A DNA stretch of 64,000 bases from Pseudofrankia coriaricola (GCF_001854805.1 NZ_MBLO01000009.1:1-64000), one strand, 5' to 3'. Numbered from the stretch's first letter, positions 1 through 9,214 are shown. Translations and numbers: made by a program. The notes: generated by a model from the sequence alone, not told the origin.

Positions 1-98
1 GTGTCCGCCCCCGCAAACCACCCGCCACCAGGCCCGACGCCCCCAACCCGACAGACCAGACCTACCGGTCAAACTTCAAACGTGCCGGAGCCTTGGGG

Positions 99-599
99 GT
101 GCCGGTGACGGTCATAAGAGTGGAACTGGACGGCGGCGAGCTGGGTCCGGTGCCGGTGGAACTGGGGCCGGTGCGGCTGCCTCGTCAGGGCGGGGTGCTG
201 TTGGACGCCTATCCGTGGCCGGATTTCGTGCCTTCGGGCCGGTTCCCGGCGGATGGCGCGGCGCTGCGGCTGGCGGCGAGAGGTGCGGCGCGGGTGGTAG
301 TGGCCTGTCCGCCGCTGGTGTCGCCTGCCTGTTCGGTGTTGGCGCTGGCCGTCGGCCGGCTCCTGGTCGAACAGCGGCTTGCGGTGGGGGCCGGGTCGGT
401 GCCGGTGGCGTTGTGCGCGGTCCGGCCGCGGTGTGCCTGGGAGTCGGGCGGAGTGATCGTGCCGCACCCAGTCACGGTCCATGCCCGCAGTGGTGCCCAG
501 TACCGAGTGGTCTGGGAGATCAGCGAGACGCCTGATGTTGCGGCCTGGCTGACGCGTCTGGGGCCGGTGGTCGGGTGGCCGGTGGCGGTGCCGGCCTGA
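99..599 (+). CDS. Hypothetical protein of decayed element
   Basis: This 166-residue protein is not recognised. The GTG at 99 is preferred because GGAG lies 8 bases upstream; TTG 93 and GTG 105 are in the same frame. The sequence is rich in Val, Gly and Pro and has no clear membrane segment, signal peptide or metal motif. It lies upstream of a replication-initiator pseudogene in the same orientation. It may therefore belong to the same integrative element, but that is inference from position. Codon third positions are strongly G/C, which supports real coding. Confidence 0.5.
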   Translation: MPVTVIRVELDGGELGPVPVELGPVRLPRQGGVLLDAYPWPDFVPSGRFPADGAALRLAARGAARVVVACPPLVSPACSVLALAVGRLLVEQRLAVGAGSVPVALCAVRPRCAWESGGVIVPHPVTVHARSGAQYRVVWEISETPDVAAWLTRLGPVVGWPVAVPA

Positions 600-1054
600 C
601 CACTGGCACGGGTCGGCGGTGAGCCTCGTTAGCTCCGATGTACGGCGATGGACGCATGAGGCGCGGGTCTTTGGTCCTATGCCTTCGTTTTCCTATGTTT
701 GCCTCGGCTACGCGCTGGGTAAGGTTGCTCTTGGTCACTGAGTTCGGTGTCTCCACACTGTTGACTCAAACCACGTATGGACGGGTGTCGCCACTGAGGG
801 AAGTCGGCCATGGGAGCGGACCGCGTGAGCGGTTCGGGTCTGGGGCTTCGGTGCCACCACCTTGGCGTCTGGTGTGACCTCCGCGTGCACGAGCGGTGGG
901 TATCCCGGGCGCGCCCCGCTTCGGCGGGTGGCTTGCAGGTCCCGCCTGCGCCCGTTCTTCTTGCCATGCCTCGTGCCGGGCCGGTTCGCCGGCTGTGGCA
1001 GGGGTGGTGGGGTGCGCGGTCGGGCCTGCTTCCCGGGGTGGAGGCACGCTTCCC
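600..1054. other. Gene-free stretch before rep remnant
   Basis: I see no convincing gene here. Open frames on both strands are short and have no family signal. It may hold the control region or a degraded 5' part of the replication initiator that follows. Confidence 0.4.
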
Positions 1055-2449
1055 ATGGCGCAGGAACGTCCGCCGGCGGCGGCTGGGTGTAGCCGGCCGG
1101 TCCGGCTCGCGGGCCGCTCAGACCACGTAGACCTCGCAACAGGCGATGTCCGCCGGGTGTCAGCGCCGCCGGTGGTGCATGTGCGGTGTAACAACCGGCG
1201 GGCGTCGGCCTGCCCGGACTGCTCGAAGCTCTACCAACGCGACGCGCGCCGCATCGTCGTACGCGGCCTGGACAGCGGCAGCGACGGGACCGGTAGCCGG
1301 TGCTCCGGCGTGGTTCGTGACCTTGACCGCTCCCTCGTTCGGGCCGGTGCATTCCCGCCGGGCTGGCAATGGTGCCGAGGGTCGGGTGTGTCGGCAGCGC
1401 CGGGGAACATGCGAGCACGGCCGGGCGCTGTCCTGCCACCTGCGGCACAGCGCCGATGATCGTCGTCTTGGTGAGCCGCTGTGCCCGGCCTGTTTCGACT
1501 ACGGCCGGGCTGTGGTCTGGAACGCGATGGTGCCGGCGCTGTGGAAGGCGACCCGTGACCGGCTCGAATCCGCGTGGCCTCGGCCGTCGGGCTGCCCGTC
1601 GCTGGACTGCGCCGTCAGGTGCGGGTCAGTTTCGTCAAGGTCGCCGAAATGCAACGTCGGGGCCTGGTCCATCTGCACGTCGTGATCCGGATCGACGGCC
1701 GCGACCCGTCCGGAGACCTGGTCGCCCCGCCGGAATGGGCGGGCGGGGATCTGGTCGCGGAGTGCCTGCGGGCGGTGCTGACGTCGGTATCGGTGGCCGC
1801 GCCGGACCCGGCGACGGTCGCGCTGCTCGACGCGTCGGGCGCTCTGCCAGCAGCGCCGTTGGCGGACGGGTGGGCGGTGCGCTGGGGTGATCAGGTTGAT
1901 ATCCGCCGGGTCCGGCTCGGGTCCGATACCGATGCGGTGAAGGTCGGGAACTACCTGGCGAAGTACCTCACGAAGTCCGTCACCGATTCCGGGGCGTTGG
2001 ATGCGCCGGTGCGCTCGCTGCGCAAGCTAGCCCGCCTCGGGTTGCGCGATCACGCGCGGCGGCTCGTCGAGACCTGCTGGCGCCTGGGCGCGGATCGTGC
2101 GTTCACGGAAGCGCTCGACGCGGCGGCGGCCCGTCCAGCGGGGCGTACGTCGGGGCTGATCCGCTGGTCGCACAGCTGGGGCTTCGGTGGGCACTGGTTG
2201 TCGAAGTCACGGCGATACTCCACGACGTTCGGCGCGGTGCGCTCAGTACGATGCCGGTGGGCGAGGCTGCTGTCCGCCGCGCTGTCAGGCCGTCCCCTCG
2301 GCCAGGACGGCGATGACGGGCCGGTGGTGCTTGACGAGTTCGGCCGTCCCGACGGCGACCCCGGGACCCTGATCGTCGGGCAGTGGCGCTACACCGGACG
2401 CGGCCGTGATCCGGGTGGAGCTGAGGATGCGTCCGGGGCGGGGCCGTGA
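1055..2449 (+). pseudogene. Replication initiator, two frameshifts
   Basis: Related to the replication initiators of actinomycete integrative plasmids (RepSA-like). The protein signal changes frame twice. From about 1055 the frame reads 'GCSRPVRLAGR' and 'RCNNRRASACPDCSKLYQ', with a CxxC pair. Near 1270-1310 it shifts by one base to a second frame with 'WFVTLTAPSFGPVH' and 'LGEPLCPACFDY'. Near 1565-1615 it returns to the first frame with 'VSFVKVAEMQRRGLVHLHVV', the conserved HxH region, and stays open to 2449. The shifts cancel, so all conserved blocks survive but no single frame encodes them. Either two mutations killed the gene or there are two sequence errors. A GTG at 2446 overlaps the stop. 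Confidence 0.8.
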
Positions 2450-2847
2450 CCAGGCGGCGCGGATCTGGACCGTTGGCCGGACAGATCGCGCTGCCCTTCG
2501 ACGACCACGAAGAAACGAGCAGCACAGCGGACCTGGCGGGGCACGTGGCCGTCGAGAGGACGGGTACTGCAGGCTCCGCCTCGTCGTCCTTCCCTGCTGT
2601 GGCGGTCGAGGAGGACTGCGCGCGACCGGTGGGGGTGGGCGGGGTGGGACCGCCTCCCGGCAGGATCCGAAACGGGCCGTCAGTACGGTGCGAGCGGCGT
2701 AGCGGCGGCGGGGCTCGGTTCCGCGGAACCGGACGGCGTGCAGGTGACGGTTCCGACCTGGGTGCCTGCCTCGGCGCGGGCGGATTATGTGGCGGGCTGG
2801 CTGGCGGGGCGTCGGGCTGCGGTTGCGGCGGGGCCGTTGCCGGATGA
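2446..2847 (+). CDS. Possible small protein after rep
   Basis: The frame opens with GTG overlapping the rep stop in a GTGA arrangement, typical of translational coupling. The start of the product ('LAGQIALPFDDHEE') looks like real protein, but beyond about residue 60 it becomes Gly/Arg-rich and shadow-like. At 2738-2872 a different frame gives the better protein signal, so a frameshift may break this gene as well. No family is recognised. Confidence 0.3.
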   Translation: MTRRRGSGPLAGQIALPFDDHEETSSTADLAGHVAVERTGTAGSASSSFPAVAVEEDCARPVGVGGVGPPPGRIRNGPSVRCERRSGGGARFRGTGRRAGDGSDLGACLGAGGLCGGLAGGASGCGCGGAVAG

Positions 2848-2872
2848 AGTGGCGCGGATGTGGTCGCGATGA
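2738..2872 (+). pseudogene. Short coding segment after rep
   Basis: This 44-codon frame reads as ordinary protein ('ADYVAGWLAGRRAAVAAG', 'LPDEVARMWSR') with sensible codon use, better than the overlapping frame from 2446. The two may be halves of one frameshifted gene downstream of rep. No family is recognised. Confidence 0.3.
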
Positions 2873-2881
2873 TCGACGGTG

Positions 2882-3666
2882 TTAGTCGGCCGGTCCAAGC
2901 TGCGGATGCGGCCTGACAACCACGCGGTCCTCCACCGATGCCTGCTGGTCGGTCAAGGTGTCGATGCGGTCGATCACCCGGGCCAGCAGGCGTCGCCGCT
3001 GCGCCAGGGTCATGTCCGGCCACTGGCGTGCAAGGTCGGCATGGGAGGCGACCGGAAGGCCCTCGACAACGGTGGCGGTGTCGAGCTGGCTTCCAGCTTC
3101 TCGATACGCTCCTGGACGTCGGCGATCATGCCGAGCAGGACGGCAACCATCTTGCCCTTGTAGATCCCGCTGTCCTGCTGGGCGATCAGGGTGTCGCGTT
3201 CGGCGCGGGCCTCGTCCAACTCGGCCAACAGACCGCTGGTGGGGGTGGCGGCCTGGCGGGCGGCCTGCTCCGCACGGACCTTGGCCAACCGGTCGTCGGT
3301 CAGGAACGCGAACAGCCAGCCCGTCACGAACGTCTCGGCCTGCTCGGCCTGCACTCGGGACGGCTGTATGCAGGTTCCCGCGCCGTGGCGGCGGTTGGCC
3401 TGGCACTGGTAGGCGTACCGGCGGACCACGGTCCCGTCCACCCGCGCGTGCTGCGCCTCGTGCCCGTACAGCCGGCCATTACAGGTGCCGCAGTGGATCA
3501 GCCCGGTCAGCAGCCAGCCATGCGCGCCCCAGGGCTGCCGCGTGGTCGTCTTCGTCGTGCTCCGCGCTTCCAGCTCGCGGACCATCCGCAGCCACGTCGG
3601 CCGGTCACACACCGGCGGCTGACTGACCACGGGCTCCCCGTTCGCGTCCACCGCGACATAGTCCAA
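2882..3666 (-). pseudogene. Large serine recombinase, 3' remnant
   Basis: This is the C-terminal part of a transposon-type serine recombinase. The zinc-ribbon domain is clear ('LLTGLIHCGTCNGRLYG', then a CQANRRHGAGTC block). It is followed by a long coiled-coil region ('LLAELDEARAERDTLIAQQ'). The catalytic resolvase domain and its serine are missing: the frame can only be followed to about 3700. Near 3070-3090 the coding frame shifts, and the end ('RRRLLARVIDRIDTL') continues in another frame to the TAA at 2882. Such enzymes excise or integrate elements, and this copy cannot be active. It is convergent with the rep remnant and probably marks the edge of the dead element. Confidence 0.75.
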
Positions 3667-3765
3667 CAGGTTGAGCTTCGATCGCCGCCGAACAGCAATG
3701 GCCGATGCTTCGCGGGTTGTCGACGGTTGTCGACGGCCCGTGGATCAGGCCGGCGACCCGCGCCG

Positions 3766-3828
3766 TCAGCTCGCGGTGGTGCCCCCATCCACCAGGTGGA
3801 CGGTGCGGGACTCGCTGGCCGGCGTCAC
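3766..3828 (-). pseudogene. SDR C-terminal tail remnant
   Basis: Twenty codons end in 'TVHLVDGGTTAS' and a stop. This is the classical C-terminal strand of a short-chain dehydrogenase. The body of the gene is absent and the sequence next to it belongs to the recombinase remnant. A closely similar tail lies at 9215. The TetR gene ends just upstream at 3825, so an SDR gene probably once followed it in the same direction. Confidence 0.6.
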
Positions 3829-4463
3829 GCGGGCTGGCCGCCGGGTTCAAGAGTGCTCTGGCTGGCCTGGGGTTGCAACAGCCGGAGGATCATCTCGACG
3901 GTGCGCTCGATGGGGCGGCGTCGGGCGGTCACGGTGGCCAGCAGCGTGCGGGTCAGGATGGCGCCGAGGAGCATGTCGAACACGTCGTCCGGGTTCACCG
4001 CGGGGTCGACGCTCCCAGGCGGCGCGGCGCACAGGATGTCCTGGAACTGCGGCCGTGCCGAGACCCGCAGGTAGAACTCGGGCGGGCGCTGCCGGCTCAC
4101 GGTCTGGTGGTGCGCGAGCAGGCCGGCCGCGGCGGCGCGGGCCGCGGGCGCGTCGAACGCGGCCACGTAGGCGCGCACGAAGCGGCGCAGGTCGCGGCGC
4201 AGGTCGCCGGTCGGCTGGACGCTGAGCGGGCTGAGGCCGGGGAACGTGGCCTCCTCGATCAGCTCGATCCGCGACCCCCAGCGGCGGTACAGGGCGGAGG
4301 CGTGGACGCCGGAGTGCGCGGCGACCGCGTGGATCGTCGTCGCGTCGAAGCCGCGCCGCACGAGCAGCTCGCGCGTGGCCGCGAGTGCCCGTTCATCGAT
4401 GCTCCTGTCGCGCGGGCGCCCCGGGCGGCGGCGGGGAGGCTCTGCCGGATCAGCGTCTGCCAT
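3825..4463 (-). CDS. TetR-family transcriptional regulator
   Basis: A 212-residue TetR-type repressor of normal length. The N-terminal helix-turn-helix is at about residues 42-61 ('TIHAVAAHSGVHASALYRRW'), after an Arg/Pro-rich leader. The C-terminal two thirds is the variable ligand-binding and dimer domain. It is transcribed away from the alcohol dehydrogenase at 4629. The spacer carries two 25-bp direct repeats with palindromic cores, so it probably represses the divergent oxidoreductase cluster and perhaps itself. The ligand cannot be read from sequence. Confidence 0.9.
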   Translation of the reverse strand: MADADPAEPPRRRPGRPRDRSIDERALAATRELLVRRGFDATTIHAVAAHSGVHASALYRRWGSRIELIEEATFPGLSPLSVQPTGDLRRDLRRFVRAYVAAFDAPAARAAAAGLLAHHQTVSRQRPPEFYLRVSARPQFQDILCAAPPGSVDPAVNPDDVFDMLLGAILTRTLLATVTARRRPIERTVEMILRLLQPQASQSTLEPGGQPA

Positions 4464-4511
4464 GTCAGCGATCTTATGGGGCGCCAGCTCCGCAAGGCAC
4501 CTCCGTCATCG

Positions 4512-4561
4512 AGTTTCAGGACAAGATCTTCTATAAAGTTTCAGGACAGATACTTCTGTAA
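4512..4561. promoter_or_regulatory. Tandem 25-bp operator-like repeats
   Basis: Two direct copies of about 25 bp lie end to end at 4512-4536 and 4537-4561. Each starts AGTTTCAGGACA and carries a palindromic core: AAGATCTT in the first copy, and ACAGA-TACT-TCTGT with 5-bp arms in the second. They sit between the TetR gene and the divergent alcohol dehydrogenase. They are AT-rich against the background and are probably the TetR binding sites and promoter region. Confidence 0.55.
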
Positions 4562-4628
4562 CTGGCGGGTCGCCGCTACAGTCGCGTGACGGGGATGTGT
4601 CCTGGCCGCGAACCCGAGGGAGAGGCCG

Positions 4629-5684
4629 ATGCGAGCCGCTGTGCTGCGAGGCGGAACGGTCGAGGCGCGCGTCATCGACGACCCGGTGCCGGCACGCGGG
4701 CAGCTCCTTGTCCGGTCACTGGCGTGCGGGATCTGCGCGTCGGACCTCCACTACATGGATCACCTGGAAGCGGGGGCCGACGACGACAGCGGGATGTCGA
4801 CCTACGATCCGGATGTCGACATCGTGATGGGCCACGAGTACTGCGCCGAGGTCGTCGACTACGGTCCCGGCACCGAGCGGCGGATCCCTGTCGGGACGCG
4901 GGTGAGCTCGCTGCCAGTGCTCTCCACCGCGGCCGGCCGCAAGATCATCGGGCAGAATCCCGAGACGCCCGGCGGGTTCGGCGAGTACCTCCTGCTGGAC
5001 GAGGCGATCACCCGGGTCGCGGCGTCGGACCTCCCGAGCGAGGTCGTGTGCGTCGCCGACGCGATCTCGGTGGGATGGTCGGCGGCGTCCCGTGCCGCGG
5101 TGACGGCGAAGGAGGTGCCGCTCGTCATCGGCTGCGGCGCGATCGCCCTGTCGGCGATCGCGCAGTTGAAGCGGCTGGGGGTGGGCCCGATCATCGCGGT
5201 CGACTTCGTGGCGTCGCGGCGGGAGACGGCGCTGGCGATGGGCGCCGACGTGGTCGTCGATCCCGCCGAGATCTCCCCGTTCCAGGCCTGGCGGGACGTG
5301 GCCTACGGGTCGGCCGAGTCGATGAAGGAGGTGCTGGCGCTGGCCAGCCTGCCTGGCTGCGTCGTGTTCGAGTGCGTCGGCATCCCCGGAGTTCTCGACT
5401 CGATCATCAAGGGCTGCGAGCGTGGCACCCGGATCCTCTCCGTCGGCGGCCCGCCTGAGGGCGACCGCCTGCACACCCTGACCGCCAAGCGGAAGGGCCT
5501 GAACATCCAGTTCGGCGGCGGCCCGTCGATGCGGCACTGGGACGAGGCCTTCGAGGCGGTCTGCTCCGGCAGCCTCGACGTCACGCCGATGCTTGGCCGG
5601 ACCGTCGGGCTCGACGGGGTCGGCGACGCGCTCGCCGCGTCGCGCGACGCCAACGGGCCGGTACGCATCGTCGTAGTCCCCTGA
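4629..5684 (+). CDS. Zinc-type alcohol dehydrogenase
   Basis: A 351-residue medium-chain dehydrogenase. Catalytic zinc ligands are visible as Cys36 in 'GICASDLH' and the His69-Glu70 pair of 'GHEYCAEV'. The Rossmann motif is at about residues 168-173 ('VIGCGAIALSAIAQ') and an Asp near 192 suggests NAD. The loop that usually holds four structural-zinc cysteines (about residues 95-110) has none. It should oxidise an alcohol or reduce an aldehyde in the cytosol. It is first in a run of co-directional oxidoreductases and is divergent from TetR. The substrate is unknown. Confidence 0.9.
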   Translation: MRAAVLRGGTVEARVIDDPVPARGQLLVRSLACGICASDLHYMDHLEAGADDDSGMSTYDPDVDIVMGHEYCAEVVDYGPGTERRIPVGTRVSSLPVLSTAAGRKIIGQNPETPGGFGEYLLLDEAITRVAASDLPSEVVCVADAISVGWSAASRAAVTAKEVPLVIGCGAIALSAIAQLKRLGVGPIIAVDFVASRRETALAMGADVVVDPAEISPFQAWRDVAYGSAESMKEVLALASLPGCVVFECVGIPGVLDSIIKGCERGTRILSVGGPPEGDRLHTLTAKRKGLNIQFGGGPSMRHWDEAFEAVCSGSLDVTPMLGRTVGLDGVGDALAASRDANGPVRIVVVP

Positions 5685-5695
5685 ACCAGGCTCTG

Positions 5696-5750
5696 TCGTC
5701 CCCGAACCGAACCGTCGTCCCCGAACCGAACCGTCGTCCCCGAGCTGAGT
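5696..5750. repeat. 19-bp tandem repeat
   Basis: Just after the dehydrogenase stop, the unit GTCGTCCCCGAACCGAACC occurs twice without change (5696-5714, 5715-5733), followed by a partial third copy. It lies between two co-directional genes and has no obvious hairpin. It may be a simple slippage product. Confidence 0.85.
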
Positions 5751-5864
5751 TCGGCGCACCGGGGCCGGCGGCACCAGCAGCCATCGCGCGACCGAGTTCG
5801 CCGCCGCGGCCCGCGCCGGTCGCGGAGCGCGCGTCCAGCGTCCGTCCGGAAAGGGCTACCGCGT

Positions 5865-6413
5865 ATGAGTGAGATCGACGAGCTTCGTGCCGTGGTCGAG
5901 AAGCTGGCGGCCAGGGTCCACGCCCTCGAGGACCAGGTCGAGATCATGCAGCTTGTCGCCCAGTACGGGCCCGCCGTCGACAGCGGTTCGGCGCAGGCCA
6001 CCGCGGCGCTCTGGACGGAGGACGGCACCTTCGACGCCGTCCCCCAGCTGCGGATGCGGGGTCGGGGCGACATCGTCGACATGGTCAACGGCGGCCACCA
6101 GAGCCTGATCCGCAACGGCTGCGGCCACGTCCTGACGGTGCCGCACATCGTGGTCGACGGCGACGAGGCGACCGGCCGCAGCTACGCGCTCAACATCCGC
6201 TGGGACGCCGACGCCGACCGGTTCTGGGTCGCCCGGGTCTCCGCGAACACCTGGCGCTGGGTGCGCACCGCCCAGGGCTGGCGCATCAGCGAGCGGGTCA
6301 ACGCCAACCTCGACGGCACCCCCGAACACCGCGAGATGCTGGCGCCACCCGCGCAGCCGGAACCGCCGGCCTCGACCTCGACCGCTGCCGCCGCTGGCCG
6401 CGCGTCGGCCTGA
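5865..6413 (+). CDS. SnoaL-like / NTF2-fold protein
   Basis: A 182-residue protein of the SnoaL-like family (cone-shaped NTF2 fold). It starts with a short coiled segment ('VVEKLAARVHALEDQVEIM'), followed by the typical 'ALWTEDGTFD' and the C-terminal strand 'GWRISERVNANLDG'. Family members include polyketide cyclases, dehydratases, isomerases and binding proteins, so the exact activity is open. The last 25 residues are an Ala/Pro/Thr-rich tail. Its place in the oxidoreductase cluster suggests it acts on the same substrate series. Confidence 0.8.
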   Translation: MSEIDELRAVVEKLAARVHALEDQVEIMQLVAQYGPAVDSGSAQATAALWTEDGTFDAVPQLRMRGRGDIVDMVNGGHQSLIRNGCGHVLTVPHIVVDGDEATGRSYALNIRWDADADRFWVARVSANTWRWVRTAQGWRISERVNANLDGTPEHREMLAPPAQPEPPASTSTAAAAGRASA

Positions 6414-6456
6414 GCCGCGGCCGCACGGTGCGGACAGCACGCCGTCTGGAGGATCA

Positions 6457-7299
6457 ATGAAGATCGGTTTCGTCGGGCCGGGCCGCATGGGCCGGCCGAT
6501 ACTCGACCAGCTGAGGGCCGCGGGCCACGACGTCACCGTCCTGGTGCGCCGCCCGGAGGCCAGGGCGGCGGCCGAGGCCGACGGGCTGACCTGGGCCGCG
6601 ACGGTGCCGGCGACGGTCCGCGACGCCGACGCGGTGTTCGTCGTCGTACTGAAGGACGAGCAGGTCCGTTCGGTGTGCCTCGGCCCTCAGGGCGCCATCG
6701 CGGCCATGAAGCCGGGCGCGACGCTCGTCCAGCACACGACGTCCGACCCCGCGACCGCCCGGCTGCTCGCCGAGGCGGGATCCGGCCACGGGGTCGGGGT
6801 GCTCGACGCCGCACTCTCGGGCGGCCCGCACGACATCGCCGCGGGCAGGCTCACCCTGTGGGTCGGCGGCGACGAGGCCCTGCTGGACCGGATGCGCCCG
6901 GTCCTCGCCGCGTTCGCGTCGCCCGTCATGTTCGTCGGGCAGCTCGGCAACGGCCAGCGGGTCAAGCTCGTGAACAACGCGCTGTTCGTGGCGCAGGTGG
7001 GGCTGGCGATCGACGCGGTGCGCCTCGCGGGCTCGCTCGGGATCGAGGAGCAGGCGATCCTCGCGGCCCTGCAGCACGGCAGCGGCGCCAGCCGCGGCCT
7101 CGGCGTCGTCGCCAGCGGTGGCTCCGTCGACGCCGTCGCCGGCCGCATCGGCGACCTGATGCTCAAGGACATCACCGTGGTGCGCGAGGTCGCCCGCGGC
7201 GCCGGCGCCGACCTCGGAATCATCGGGACGGTCCTGTCGTCGGACGCCGTCGAGAAGAAGGTGCTCCGCCCGCCGAGCGCACCCGGCACCACGCCCTGA
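6457..7299 (+). CDS. 3-Hydroxyisobutyrate-dehydrogenase-like enzyme
   Basis: A 280-residue beta-hydroxyacid dehydrogenase. The N-terminal NAD(P) motif is 'GFVGPGRMGRP'. The substrate loop near residue 120 reads 'DAALSGGP', and the catalytic lysine lies near 170 in 'GQRVKLVNNALF'. RBS GGAGG precedes the ATG. The extreme C-terminus ('KKVLRPPSAPGTTP') is shorter and more Pro-rich than usual, so the last helix may be lost. A second family member follows 70 bases later. The pair probably handles related hydroxyacids, or they are diverged duplicates. Confidence 0.88.
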   Translation: MKIGFVGPGRMGRPILDQLRAAGHDVTVLVRRPEARAAAEADGLTWAATVPATVRDADAVFVVVLKDEQVRSVCLGPQGAIAAMKPGATLVQHTTSDPATARLLAEAGSGHGVGVLDAALSGGPHDIAAGRLTLWVGGDEALLDRMRPVLAAFASPVMFVGQLGNGQRVKLVNNALFVAQVGLAIDAVRLAGSLGIEEQAILAALQHGSGASRGLGVVASGGSVDAVAGRIGDLMLKDITVVREVARGAGADLGIIGTVLSSDAVEKKVLRPPSAPGTTP

Positions 7300-7371
7300 C
7301 CGTGGCCGAGAGGATCCGGGCCGTCCCGGTCCGCGCGACGCGACGTTGAGAGCTACCACGAGGAGGGCATT

Positions 7372-8181
7372 GTGAAGGTTGGCTTCATTGGGCTCGGCAG
7401 CATGGGCCTGCCGATGGCGCAGCGGATCCAGGCCGAGGGCCACGACCTCACCCTCTATGCCCGGCGGCCGGCGTCGCTGGAACCGTTCGCGGGCACCGGC
7501 GCCACCATCGCGGCGACACCGGCCGAGATGGGCACGGCGGTCGAGGCCGTCGGCATCTGTGTCTTCGACGCGGCGGGTGTGGAGGAGGTGCTGTTCGGCT
7601 CGGACGGCCTGGCGGAAACACTCGAACCCGGATCGGTGGTGCTCGTGCACAGCACGGTGGCGCCCGCGCAGATCCGGAAAATCGCCGAGCGGGCGGCGAA
7701 ACATGGCCTGCGTGTCCTCGACGCGCCGGTGAGCGGCGGCGCCCCACGGGCTCTGACCGGCGAGCTGACCATCATGGTCGGCGGCGACGCCTCGGCTCTC
7801 GCCGACGTCGCCGGCCTGACGTCGACGCTGTCCAACCATGTCGTGCATCTCGGCGGGATCGGGGCCGGATCGCACGCGAAACTCATCAACAACACGATGT
7901 TCTCCGCGCAGATCGCCCTCGCGGACGACGCGATGAAGGCGGGGGAATCGCTCGGCGTCGACCCCGCCGGCCTCGCGGCGGTCCTGGCGACGAGCAGCTC
8001 GGCGTGCGTGGCCTCCGGAGTGCGGCTGCGCGCCGGCTCCGTCGCGGGCCTCGCGGCCTCGCCCGCCAACCTGACGCTCACCAAGGACGTCACGCTGATG
8101 GCGGACGTCCTCGGCAACGCCCCCGGAAAGGAACTCGTCGAGGTGGCGCGGCGCTTCGTCGCCGCGATCCAGTCCAGTTGA
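7372..8181 (+). CDS. 3-Hydroxyisobutyrate-dehydrogenase-like enzyme
   Basis: A 269-residue paralogue of the gene before it. It has the NAD(P) motif 'GFIGLGSMGLPMA', the substrate motif 'DAPVSGGAPRA' and the catalytic lysine near residue 170 in 'GSHAKLINNTMF'. The start is a GTG behind an AGGAGG-like site. It has the more standard active-site wording of the two ('PVSGG' rather than 'ALSGG'). Reversible oxidation of a beta-hydroxyacid in the cytosol is the expected role. Reduction of an imine is also possible for this superfamily. Confidence 0.9.
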   Translation: MKVGFIGLGSMGLPMAQRIQAEGHDLTLYARRPASLEPFAGTGATIAATPAEMGTAVEAVGICVFDAAGVEEVLFGSDGLAETLEPGSVVLVHSTVAPAQIRKIAERAAKHGLRVLDAPVSGGAPRALTGELTIMVGGDASALADVAGLTSTLSNHVVHLGGIGAGSHAKLINNTMFSAQIALADDAMKAGESLGVDPAGLAAVLATSSSACVASGVRLRAGSVAGLAASPANLTLTKDVTLMADVLGNAPGKELVEVARRFVAAIQSS

Positions 8182-8285
8182 AGGGGCACGTGGCCTCCTG
8201 GCCCTGGCGTCCGCCGGCCGGGCCGCGGACCACAGACCGGTGCAGACCCATCGGGGCCGCTGGCCCCGAGAGACGAGGAGACACG

Positions 8286-9128
8286 ATGACTGACGCCGCG
8301 ACGAACAACAAGTACGGGCCCTGGGGCATCGTGGCCGGCGGGTCCGATGGAGTCGGGGCCGCGTTCGCCCACGAGATGGCTGCCAGGGGACTGAACGTCG
8401 TGCTGGTGGCGCGGCGGATTCCCGTGTTGGAAGCGTTCGCCGACGAGATCCGCGGCAAGCACGGCGTCGAGGTCCGCACCGTCGCGCTCGATCTCAGCGC
8501 CCCGGGCGCGCTGGCGGAGCTCGCGACCGCGACGTCCGACGTCGAGGTGGGGCTGTTCGTCTACAACGCCGGCGGCGACGACTTCAGCATGCCCTTCCTC
8601 GACAAGGACCTCGACACCCACCTGAAGCTGATCCACCGCAACTGCGACAGCGTGCTCGAGGCCGCCTACCGCTTCGGCGGGCCGATGGTCACGCGCGGGC
8701 GGGGAGGCGTCGTGCTCGTGACCTCGGGCGCGGCCTGGGCCGGCGGCGCCACGCTCGCCACCTATGGAGCCACCAAGGCGTTCGACCTCATCCTGGCCGA
8801 GGCTCTGTGGGCGGAATGGCGCTCTGGCGGGGTCGACGTCCTGAGCCTCGTCCTCGGCAGGACCGACACACCGTCGATGCGCCGGGTGTTCGACGCCAAG
8901 GGCGAGCCATACGGCGACCTCGCCGACCCCGAGGACGTGGCCCGCCAGGCACTCGACCACCTCCCGGACGGGCCCACCTGGATCTTCGGCGCCCCGGAAC
9001 CGACCGGCGGTTCGCCCTTCGGCGCGCTGCCTCGCCGCGACGCCGTGCTCGCGATGAGCCGCGGCGCCGCCACCACCCACGCGGACGAGACGAATGCTCC
9101 GCCGGCGGCCGACGATGGGCGTGGATGA
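8286..9128 (+). CDS. SDR-family oxidoreductase
   Basis: A 280-residue short-chain dehydrogenase. The cofactor motif is 'AGGSDGVGAAFA', followed by 'YNAGGD' and the catalytic YxxxK near residue 160 ('YGATK'). The frame is open far upstream, but the ATG at 8286 follows GAGGAGA and begins a normal N-terminus. The C-terminal tail is about 20 residues longer than usual and rich in Ala, Thr and Asp. It is last in the cluster starting at 4629. Confidence 0.88.
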   Translation: MTDAATNNKYGPWGIVAGGSDGVGAAFAHEMAARGLNVVLVARRIPVLEAFADEIRGKHGVEVRTVALDLSAPGALAELATATSDVEVGLFVYNAGGDDFSMPFLDKDLDTHLKLIHRNCDSVLEAAYRFGGPMVTRGRGGVVLVTSGAAWAGGATLATYGATKAFDLILAEALWAEWRSGGVDVLSLVLGRTDTPSMRRVFDAKGEPYGDLADPEDVARQALDHLPDGPTWIFGAPEPTGGSPFGALPRRDAVLAMSRGAATTHADETNAPPAADDGRG

Positions 9129-9214
9129 CCCGTACTCGTGTATGACCCGTACTGAGGTGACGGTCGAGAAGGCGCCCCGCGGCCCACGAGGACGAGGCCT
9201 GGCCACGGGCGCCG

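Noticed and set aside
2446-2847. Excisionase following rep
   Set aside because: Position is right but no MerR/AlpA-like HTH is visible in the frame.
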